A stretch of 64,000 bases of DNA from Lachnospiraceae bacterium (GTDB lineage Bacteria; Bacillota; Clostridia; Lachnospirales; Lachnospiraceae). Below are positions 1 to 7,019 of this stretch, piece after piece; within the stretch, counting starts at the first letter, position 1, and each line of letters starts with the position of its first letter. The notes beneath the pieces were generated by a model. It had not been told where the DNA came from. It worked only from the letters and a program-made list of their open reading frames with translations, and did not search any database. The stretch covers positions 1 to 64,000 of the forward strand of contig JAFRSU010000078.1 of assembly GCA_017427415.1 (NCBI GenBank), in the 5' to 3' direction. The position numbers and the translations under genes are program-made.

Positions 1-60
1 GTCTGCGTTTCGCAGGATATGCCCCGTCCGCATACCATCTGATCACTTTATGGTTTTATA

Positions 61-79
61 TCCGGAGCCGCTGCCCCTG
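61..79. repeat. Dispersed 19-bp repeat, copy 1 (TCCGGAGCC type)
   Basis: The 19 bases TCCGGAGCCGCTGCCCCTG occur here and again, identically, at 5101-5119. In the second copy the flanks extend the match into an imperfect hairpin (GGTC...GACC ends). Both copies lie in intergenic DNA upstream of a gene. The rest of 1-175 shows no convincing gene. Confidence 0.6.
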
Positions 80-175
80 CCCGGGGAAATATGTGCAGGA
101 CCGATTTACGGCTTAGATGAAAAAGCACCGGTTTAACAGGATTTTAAAAATACGCTTTACAGTAAAAACGCATAC

Positions 176-204
176 TTGACTTAAAATAATACCAACGGTA
201 TAAT
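176..204 (+). promoter_or_regulatory. Sigma-A promoter with overlapping dyads, upstream of ABC exporter
   Basis: TTGACT (176-181), a 17-bp spacer and TATAAT (199-204) make a near-consensus promoter. Two dyads overlap it: TACC-AAC-GGTA at 190-200 in the spacer and GTATAA-T-TTATAC at 198-210 over the -10. A related TACTGGTA follows at 216-223. This is what a repressor operator would look like; the regulator is unknown, although an XRE gene lies downstream at 2077. Confidence 0.75.
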
Positions 205-242
205 TTATACTATCCTACTGGTACTAGAAAGGTGTGGATTAA

Positions 243-290
243 CCTCCCGACAGGGTATATCATAAAACCATGATAAACCTGTTTCGGAGG
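243..290 (+). promoter_or_regulatory. Leader hairpin masking the ribosome site of the ABC exporter
   Basis: CCTCC (243-247) pairs with the Shine-Dalgarno GGAGG (286-290), ACAGG (250-254) with CCTGT (278-282), and TATCAT (258-263) with ATGATA (270-275). The start ATG is at 299. The structure would hide the ribosome site in the mRNA made from the 176-204 promoter, suggesting translational control. The ligand or signal is unknown. Confidence 0.55.
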
Positions 291-298
291 AATAAACA

Positions 299-2017
299 AT
301 GAAAAAAGAGAAAACCTTATTTCAGCAGTTATGCGGACAGTTTTTCTACCGCAATAAGCTGACTTTCGGCCTGGCAGCTTTTTCGGCCTTGTTTTCGGGC
401 TTTGGGGGACTGATAATATCCTGGCTTCTAAAGCAATTGATCGATACTGCTTCCGGGGTACCGGATGCGAAGTCATTCGAGACGGACTTGATTTTGTTCG
501 GAGGGTTCATCGTGCTGATGGCGATATCGTTCATTCTTGATTATACAACGCGTCCGGCTTCTATCAGAAGGGCAATGACGCAGTATAAGAACTTGGCGTT
601 TGATAAGCTGATGGATAAGGGTATTTCCACTTTCCGTGATGAAAGTACCGCGACTTATCTCTCGGCACTTACCAACGATGCGACAAGTATAGAGACAAAT
701 TATCTTTCTCAGCTGCTTTCGCTTTTTACCATGTCGGTAATGTTTTTCGGATCGGTTACGCTTATGATCTGGTATTCACCGCTGCTTACGGCGATAGCTG
801 TAGGCGTTACGATCCTGCCGCTTATTGCTTCTATAATTACCGGCAAAAGAATGGTGGGTGCGGAGAAAAAGGTATCCGATCAGAACAAGAACTTTACAGC
901 GGTACTGACTGACTGCTTGAGCGGATTTTCCGTTATTAAAAGCTTTAAAGCCGAAAAGGAGATCTTTAAGATGTTTGCCGCTGAGAACAAGGCACTTGAG
1001 ATTTCCAAGTTCTCAAAAGAACGTATCAAGACCATAGTCGGGATGATAGGATCCATGGCAGGCATGCTTGCCCAGTCGGGTGTGTTTGTCGCCGGAACAT
1101 ACCTTATACTTTCAGGGTATGACCTGACTACGGGTACCGTTATGATGTTCGTGAATCTGATGAATTTTATGATCCAGCCCATGGCTGCCCTGCCCGGACT
1201 GCTTGCGGGAAGGAAGGCTGCCAGAGGTCTTATACAAAAACTTTCCGATGCATTATCACAGAATAACGAATCGACCGGTACCGAGGAGATTGCCGCCGTA
1301 AACAAGAAAATAGTTCTCGAGAATGTAAGCTTCGGTTATGACGATGAGAAAGAGATACTTCACGGCATTTCCGCTACATTTGATGCAGGGAAGGCTTATG
1401 CGGTGGTAGGGGCGAGCGGAAGCGGAAAGTCCACATTACTTAATCTGTTAATGGCTTCAACTGCAAACTATAAAGGAAATATCCTTGTGGACGGTAAGAA
1501 TCTTAAAAATATCAAAGCAGAGGCTCTGTATGAATGTATTTCCGTGATCCAGCAGAATGTATTTGTTTTCAATTCATCCATAAGGGATAACGTGACCATG
1601 TTCAGGGATTTTCCTAAGACTGAACTTGATGAGGCTATAGAGCATGCTCATCTTGATGAGCTTATAAAAAGAAGAGGAGAGGATACGCTGTGCGGTGAGA
1701 ACGGATGCGGGCTTTCGGGAGGAGAGAAACAGAGGATCTCGATCGCAAGAAGCCTGCTTAAAAAATCATCCGTACTGCTCGCGGATGAAGCGACAGCAGC
1801 TCTCGATGCTAAGACAGCGTGGCAGGTATCAAATGATATTCTCGACTTAAAAGGCATCACCCGTATCGTAGTTACGCATTCGTTAGAGGAAGGGCTGCTT
1901 AAGAGATATGACGGGATACTTGTATTAAAGGAAGGAAAAGTGGAAGAATTCGGAACGTTTGATGAACTGATGGATGCCAACGGATACTTCCATGCATTAT
2001 ATACAGTATCACAGTAA
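299..2017 (+). CDS. ABC exporter, fused membrane and ATP-binding domains
   Basis: A 572-residue half-size ABC exporter (type IV fold, MsbA/LmrA class) in the cytoplasmic membrane. The N-terminal part has six hydrophobic segments (residues about 20-300). The C-terminal ATPase has Walker A GASGSGKST, signature LSGGEKQR and Walker B VLLADEATAALD, so it should hydrolyse ATP. It must act as a homodimer or pair with another half-transporter; the exporter at 3199-4920 is on the opposite strand, so pairing is not shown. The start ATG has GGAGG 8 bases upstream, inside a hairpin. Substrate cannot be told from sequence; regulated peptide or drug exporters have this build. Confidence 0.9.
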   Translation: MKKEKTLFQQLCGQFFYRNKLTFGLAAFSALFSGFGGLIISWLLKQLIDTASGVPDAKSFETDLILFGGFIVLMAISFILDYTTRPASIRRAMTQYKNLAFDKLMDKGISTFRDESTATYLSALTNDATSIETNYLSQLLSLFTMSVMFFGSVTLMIWYSPLLTAIAVGVTILPLIASIITGKRMVGAEKKVSDQNKNFTAVLTDCLSGFSVIKSFKAEKEIFKMFAAENKALEISKFSKERIKTIVGMIGSMAGMLAQSGVFVAGTYLILSGYDLTTGTVMMFVNLMNFMIQPMAALPGLLAGRKAARGLIQKLSDALSQNNESTGTEEIAAVNKKIVLENVSFGYDDEKEILHGISATFDAGKAYAVVGASGSGKSTLLNLLMASTANYKGNILVDGKNLKNIKAEALYECISVIQQNVFVFNSSIRDNVTMFRDFPKTELDEAIEHAHLDELIKRRGEDTLCGENGCGLSGGEKQRISIARSLLKKSSVLLADEATAALDAKTAWQVSNDILDLKGITRIVVTHSLEEGLLKRYDGILVLKEGKVEEFGTFDELMDANGYFHALYTVSQ

Positions 2018-2030
2018 ATTTTTACAGACA

Positions 2031-2060
2031 TATAGGCTTCCCCTCAAGGGGAAGGCTATA
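2031..2060. repeat. Palindromic CTTCCCC/GGGGAAG hairpin element
   Basis: CTTCCCC (2037-2043), loop TCAA and GGGGAAG (2048-2054) form a hairpin, extended by TATAG/CTATA after a G-G mismatch. No T-run follows, so it is a poor terminator. Closely related palindromes lie at 37302-37321 and, as a half copy, at 53931-53946. It separates the exporter from the XRE gene and is probably a dispersed repeat. Confidence 0.6.
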
Positions 2061-2076
2061 TATAGGAGGAGACCAT

Positions 2077-3153
2077 ATGGAGATCACATTATCAGACAAC
2101 ATACGTAAGTTCAGGAAAGAGCGCCGTCTTACCCAGGAACAGCTGGCAGAGGTTATGGGAGTTACCACGGGGGCGGTTCATAAATGGGAATCAGGCCTGT
2201 CGGTACCTGATATCAGTCTGATAGTGGAATTGGCGGATTTCTTTGATACTTCGGTGGATGTGCTGCTTGGTTATAAGATGAAGGACAATAATATCAAGTC
2301 CACTATTGACAGAATAGATGAGATGTGCCGGAATTCGGATCCGGAGGCGATAAACGAAGCGGAAAAACTGCTTATGAAATATCCGAATTCATTTAAAGTG
2401 GTACATCACTGTGCGGGGGTATACAGTTTCTTCGGTGTCGGAAAAGGGAAAGAGAAGGAATGTAAAAGAGCTTTGGAATTATATGAACAGGCAAGGATAC
2501 TTATAGATCAAAACACAAATCCCCGGATAAGCGAAGCGACTATCCTGGGAAATATGTCAATGGTATATATTCTTACGGGAGAATATGACAGGGCAGTCAA
2601 GATATTGGAAGAGCATAATCCGAAAGGTATATTCAGTGATAATATCGGGCTGATAAAGGCATTGTATCTTAAAAAAACTAAAGAAGCCGCACCTTTTCTT
2701 GTGGATGGAATGCTTAACGGATTTGATACGCTGCTTAACTCAATGCTTGGTTATACGGCTGTATTGTGCTCGGAAAATAAATTTTTGGTAGCAAACAAAA
2801 TGCTTAATCTGGGCTTAGATCTGATGAAAGGAGTTTTGATTGAGGACGAAAAAGTCAGTTTTGCGGATAAAGAGTATGCGTATACATATATACTTCTTGC
2901 TTATACTTATTTAAAGACGGGGGACAGAGACAAGACCATAGACATGATAGAAAAAACTGTTTATCATGTAAATAGATTTGACTCTGCCCCGAAATATAAT
3001 ATCGGTAAGTTTATATTTGATATCCCGGAGGATTGGTCCATGGTATTTCGCGATATCCTCGGCGACAGCGCAAAGGAAAGTATAGATATGCTGTTGAAAT
3101 TCATAGACGATACCGAAATAACCGAGCTATGGGATCGCTATTATAAACAATGA
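2077..3153 (+). CDS. XRE-family transcriptional regulator with TPR-like C-terminus
   Basis: A 358-residue protein. Residues 5-65 are a Cro/C1-type helix-turn-helix (LTQEQLAEVMGVTTGAVHKWE, followed by the usual LADFFDTSVDVLLGY). The remaining ~290 residues are helical and look like tetratricopeptide-type repeats, as in regulators that bind peptides or sense partner proteins. GGAGGAG lies 7 bases before the ATG. It is co-oriented with and 59 bases downstream of the ABC exporter at 299-2017, so it could be that exporter's regulator or be co-transcribed with it. No ligand can be inferred. Confidence 0.85.
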   Translation: MEITLSDNIRKFRKERRLTQEQLAEVMGVTTGAVHKWESGLSVPDISLIVELADFFDTSVDVLLGYKMKDNNIKSTIDRIDEMCRNSDPEAINEAEKLLMKYPNSFKVVHHCAGVYSFFGVGKGKEKECKRALELYEQARILIDQNTNPRISEATILGNMSMVYILTGEYDRAVKILEEHNPKGIFSDNIGLIKALYLKKTKEAAPFLVDGMLNGFDTLLNSMLGYTAVLCSENKFLVANKMLNLGLDLMKGVLIEDEKVSFADKEYAYTYILLAYTYLKTGDRDKTIDMIEKTVYHVNRFDSAPKYNIGKFIFDIPEDWSMVFRDILGDSAKESIDMLLKFIDDTEITELWDRYYKQ

Positions 3154-3198
3154 TAGTCTTAGCAGCAGCCTTTTTATTTTATATATCGGGCAAAAAAC

Positions 3199-4920
3199 TC
3201 AACCTGCCTGCTGCATCCTGTAATAGAAGCCCTTTTGCGCCATAAGCTCGTCATGTGTACCCTGTTCGACGATCTCACCTTCATGGATGACAAGTATGAG
3301 ATCCGCATTCATGATGGTTGAGAGACGGTGTGCTATGGCTATGATAGTGCGTTTTCCGGTCAGTTCGTTAATAGCTGCCTGGATCTGACGCTCGGTCTGC
3401 ACATCCACGGAGGCAGTAGCCTCATCAAGGATGATGATGGGACTGTTACGCAAAATGGCTCTGGCGATGGCAACTCTCTGCTTCTGACCGCCGGATAAAC
3501 GGAGACCGCGTTCGCCGACCTGTGTCTCGTATCCGTCCGGCATGGCGAGGATATCCTCGTGTATATTGGCTGCTTTGGCAGCTTTTTCTATTTCTGTGCG
3601 GCTTGCGTCTGGCCTGGCATATCCGATATTTTCCGCTATGGAGCCGTTAAACAGGAAAGTATCCTGCAGTACGGGGGATATGTTGTGACGCAGGCTTTCT
3701 AAAGTGACCTTCTTTATATCATGTCCGTCTATAAGTATGCGGCCTTCAACCGGGTCATAAAAACGGGATATCAGCTGAGTGGCTGTGGTCTTTCCGACAC
3801 CTGTGGGACCTACTAAAGCTACCATCATACCGGGTTTACAGGAGAATGAAATATTCTTTAGTACCGGGATTTTATTCTCATAATTAAAGGATACATTCTC
3901 AAAGCTTAAGGCGCCCTTTACGTCTTTTAATTCCTCGGCATCCTTTTCGTTTTGGATGGCAGAAGGAGTGGCAAGGATCATGGTAACACGTTCTGCTCCG
4001 GCCAATGACTGCTGGAGATTTTCAAGCAGGTTGGCAAGTCCGGATACAGGTGCATAGAATAGTGAAAGGTAGAGCAGAAATGCCACTATGTCAGCTATGC
4101 TTATCTGTCCGCTGTAAGCAAGATAACCGCCGTAAAACACAACGATGACAGTACCTATGGAAGAGAGAAGTTCCACACAGGGATGAAATATCGCACTGGC
4201 TTTTAATGCACGGAGCATTGCGACTACCTGCTCAAAGCTTTTCTTGCGTACACGTTCTCCTTCGTATGCTTCCTGACCGAATGCCTGTATCTCATGAAGA
4301 CCCGAGAGACTGTCCTGAAGCTGGGCATTTAAGTCGCCCATAACCTTCTGCGAAGCTCTAAAGTATGGACGTACTATCTTAGCAAATATAACACCTGATA
4401 TGAGTATCAGCGGGATGGGGCAGCAGGTGACCAAAGCCAGTTTCCAGTTGATTGAAAGAAGTATTATAAGAACGCCTAAGAAAGTCACAAAGTTGGTGAT
4501 CAGTTCCGGGATCATATGTGCATAAAGGAGCTCGAAGTCACGCGTATCATTTACCACTCGGCTCATGAGATCTCCGGTCTGCTTATCATGGAAAAATCCG
4601 AGGTCGAGACTCTGAAGTTTGTTGTACAGACGGCTTCTTAAATCGCCTACGAGGTACCATGCAGCCCTGTGAGCAAGGTAATTGCTTAAAAATCTGAACA
4701 AAACTCTTAAAAGATACAATCCGAGTAATAAAAGTGCCAGCCATTTTACGGAAGTAAGACCTTCATCATCCAGACCGTTTTCTACCAGGGCCGTCATCGA
4801 TGAGAGTACCTTAGGCGCAGACAGATTGATCACCGTCAAACTTAATGTGGACAATATCGCGATGATATAAAGCCCTTTATACCGGGCGGCTTCCTTTGTA
4901 AGTTCCCAGAGAGTTTTCAT
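3199..4920 (-). CDS. ABC exporter, fused membrane and ATP-binding domains
   Basis: A 573-residue half-size ABC exporter of the MsbA/multidrug class. Six membrane segments span about residues 15-310. The ATPase has Walker A GPTGVGKTT, signature LSGGQKQR and Walker B IIILDEATASVD followed by H-loop AHRLST. The frame opens 24 bases earlier at TTG 4944, but ATG at 4920 has AAAGGAG 8 bases upstream on its own strand and starts the typical N-terminus MKTLWELTKEA, so it was chosen. The gene converges on the XRE gene with only 45 bases between stops. Substrate unknown; lipid or drug export is usual in the family. Confidence 0.9.
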   Translation of the reverse strand: MKTLWELTKEAARYKGLYIIAILSTLSLTVINLSAPKVLSSMTALVENGLDDEGLTSVKWLALLLLGLYLLRVLFRFLSNYLAHRAAWYLVGDLRSRLYNKLQSLDLGFFHDKQTGDLMSRVVNDTRDFELLYAHMIPELITNFVTFLGVLIILLSINWKLALVTCCPIPLILISGVIFAKIVRPYFRASQKVMGDLNAQLQDSLSGLHEIQAFGQEAYEGERVRKKSFEQVVAMLRALKASAIFHPCVELLSSIGTVIVVFYGGYLAYSGQISIADIVAFLLYLSLFYAPVSGLANLLENLQQSLAGAERVTMILATPSAIQNEKDAEELKDVKGALSFENVSFNYENKIPVLKNISFSCKPGMMVALVGPTGVGKTTATQLISRFYDPVEGRILIDGHDIKKVTLESLRHNISPVLQDTFLFNGSIAENIGYARPDASRTEIEKAAKAANIHEDILAMPDGYETQVGERGLRLSGGQKQRVAIARAILRNSPIIILDEATASVDVQTERQIQAAINELTGKRTIIAIAHRLSTIMNADLILVIHEGEIVEQGTHDELMAQKGFYYRMQQAG

Positions 4921-5322
4921 TTGGGACTCCTTTCGTGCAAACAAATTTCCTTATAATAAAGTATATATAACAATAAAATAATTAGAAATGGATTATTTTG
5001 CTATTTAAATTAGGATATCTACATATTATATAGTGAATGGATGAAATCAAAAACAGAAATTGTAAGTACTTTTATATTTTAGGATAGGGTAGGTACCAGG
5101 TCCGGAGCCGCTGCCCCTGACCGTGGATGACTGTCCCTGACCGGAAAGTGGCCTGATAATAAGTCGATGACATATTTCTCAAAAAGGCGGAATAAATATA
5201 TCTAATTTTCTCAGAAAACACTTTTAAATTTTCAGAAAATAGTATATAATCATTTCCGTAAACAGTAAACAAAGCAATGCATCTGAAAACAGTCAAGGCA
5301 GATGCAGGAAAGAGAGGAAAGT
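4921..5322. other. Intergenic region with repeat copy 2 and flotillin upstream region
   Basis: About 400 bases between divergent genes. It is very AT-rich on both sides. In the middle, 5097-5145 is GC-rich and carries the second copy of the 19-bp repeat (5101-5119) followed by related short words (CTGACCG, CTGTCCCTGACCGG). TATAAT at 5245-5250 could be the -10 element of the flotillin gene, but no good -35 is visible. No further gene is supported. Confidence 0.5.
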
Positions 5323-6807
5323 ATGGATTGGCCGATTATTGCGATTATCGTAGTGGCTGCGTTGTTTATTTTATTCACCCTTATGTCCGGTTATGTTAAG
5401 GCACCCCCGGATGTAGCATACATTATATCAGGTCTTAAGAAGAACCCCAAAATCCTTATCGGACGTGCGGGTATCAAGGTACCTTTCTTAGAGAGAAAAG
5501 ATAACCTGATCGTAAAACAGATAAGTGTAGATATTAAGACCAACGGTTATGTACCGACGCTTGACTTCATCGGTGTAGATATCGATGCGGTAGCGAAGAT
5601 CAGGGTCAATACAGATCCCGAGGGTATCAAGCTGGCTATGAAGAACTTCCTTAACATGCATGAGGATCAGATCATCACAGCCCTTACCGATTCTCTTCAG
5701 GGTAACATGCGTGAGATCATCGGTACAGTTAAGCTGAAAGAGCTCTGTACAGACCGTAAGAAATTCGGTGATGAGGTTCAGGAAAAAGCACAGAAGGATA
5801 TGAACGCATTAGGTATTGAGATCATATCCTGTAACATCCAGAGGATTGAAGACGAGAAGGGCCTTATCGTTGCTCTTGGTCAGGACAATATGTCCCAGAT
5901 CCAAAAGGACGCTTCGATCGCTAAGGCTCAGGCAGAGCGTGACGTAGCTATAGCTGAAGCTGAGGCAAGCAAGGCTGCAAACGAAGCAAGAGTACTTGCA
6001 AATACCGATATAGCAATCAAGCAGAACGAATTAAAGATCAAGCAGGCAGAATTAAAGAGAGAATCAGACTTAAAGCAGGCTGAAGCAGATGCAGCCTACA
6101 AGATCCAGGAAGAGACCCAGCGTAAAGTTATCGAGACCACGGCTGTTGAGGCAGATATCGCACGTCAGCAGAAATCCGTAGAGTTGAAGAAACAGGAAGC
6201 TGAAGTAAAAGAGCAGGAGCTTGCCGCTGCTATCAAGAAGCAGGCAGATGCAGATAAGTATCGTCAGCAGCAGATGGCCGATGTAGAACTATACAGACGT
6301 CAGAAGGACGCTGAAGCTAAGAAGTTCGAAATGGAACGTGAGGCAGAAGCTATGAGGATCAAGGCTGATGCTGTCAAGTACCAGGCAGAGCAGGATGCGG
6401 AAGCAATCCGTGCAAGAGGTATTGCAGAAGCTGAGGCTATCAAGGCTAAGGGTATTGCAGAAGCTGAAGCTACAGAGAAGAAGGCAGAAGCTATGTCAAA
6501 GATGAAGGAAGCTGCAGTCCTTGAGATGTTCTTCAAGGTACTTCCCGATATCGCTGCAAACGTTGCAAAGCCTCTCGAAAATATCGACAGGATCACAATG
6601 TACGGCGAAGGCAATACTGCAAAGCTTGTTGAGGATATCACAAAGAGTACTACCCAGATCACTACCGGCCTTACAGAGGGCTTAGGATTTGATTTAAAGA
6701 GCGTACTGGCAGGTGCATTAGGTACATCGGTCCTTAAGAATACTGCAGAGAAAAAGGCAGCTTCTGCAGAGGAAAAAGCAGTAGAGACTGAGGATTTTAA
6801 AGAGTAA
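5323..6807 (+). CDS. floT: Flotillin-like membrane scaffold protein
   Basis: A 494-residue SPFH-domain protein of the flotillin (FloT/YuaG) type. Residues 4-25 are a membrane anchor (IIAIIVVAALFILFTLM). An SPFH/band-7 domain follows (about 30-200), then a long coiled coil (about 200-400) full of alternating Glu/Ala repeats such as AEAEAIKAKGIAEAEA, and a short C-terminal domain. Flotillins organise ordered membrane microdomains and help assemble membrane complexes. The frame starts 21 bases earlier at 5302, but ATG 5323 has the ribosome site AGAGAGGAAAG directly upstream. It stands alone; no NfeD-type partner gene is adjacent. Symbol by analogy to Bacillus. Confidence 0.88.
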   Translation: MDWPIIAIIVVAALFILFTLMSGYVKAPPDVAYIISGLKKNPKILIGRAGIKVPFLERKDNLIVKQISVDIKTNGYVPTLDFIGVDIDAVAKIRVNTDPEGIKLAMKNFLNMHEDQIITALTDSLQGNMREIIGTVKLKELCTDRKKFGDEVQEKAQKDMNALGIEIISCNIQRIEDEKGLIVALGQDNMSQIQKDASIAKAQAERDVAIAEAEASKAANEARVLANTDIAIKQNELKIKQAELKRESDLKQAEADAAYKIQEETQRKVIETTAVEADIARQQKSVELKKQEAEVKEQELAAAIKKQADADKYRQQQMADVELYRRQKDAEAKKFEMEREAEAMRIKADAVKYQAEQDAEAIRARGIAEAEAIKAKGIAEAEATEKKAEAMSKMKEAAVLEMFFKVLPDIAANVAKPLENIDRITMYGEGNTAKLVEDITKSTTQITTGLTEGLGFDLKSVLAGALGTSVLKNTAEKKAASAEEKAVETEDFKE

Positions 6808-6870
6808 AGAAAATCTCCCTTATGCGGGAGATGGTATAAAAACGTCGAGGATCATGAGAGTATGAAAAGT

Positions 6871-6915
6871 GGCTGTGAATCTTGGGACACCCTTTAGTCC
6901 CATTATTTCACAGCC
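6871..6915. terminator. Two-tier stem-loop downstream of flotillin gene
   Basis: GGCTGTGAA (6871-6879) pairs with TTCACAGCC (6907-6915), and inside it GGGAC pairs with GTCCC (6895-6901 region). It lies 64 bases after the flotillin stop. There is no long T-run, so it may be an mRNA 3' stabilising hairpin rather than a classical terminator. Confidence 0.45.
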
Positions 6916-6934
6916 CTATTTATGTCCTAAAAAA

Positions 6935-6971
6935 GGAAAAAAAACATCCGAAGCCTGTAAAAGGCTCCGGA
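6935..6971 (-). terminator. Rho-independent terminator of the Fe-S/EAL gene
   Basis: On the minus strand TCCGGAGCCT, loop TTTAC and AGGCTTCGGA (6947-6971) form a stem with one G-U pair, followed by a run of eight T. It is correctly placed ~50 bases beyond the stop of the minus-strand gene ending at 7020. Confidence 0.8.
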
Positions 6972-7019
6972 CATTTTTAATGAAAGGCGGTATAACAAAC
7001 AATTTTACGGCCTGAAAGA

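Noticed and set aside
6300-6662. Minus-strand ORF of 120 codons within the flotillin gene
   Set aside because: Mirror of the Glu/Ala coiled coil; no ribosome site and low-complexity Ala/Ser composition.
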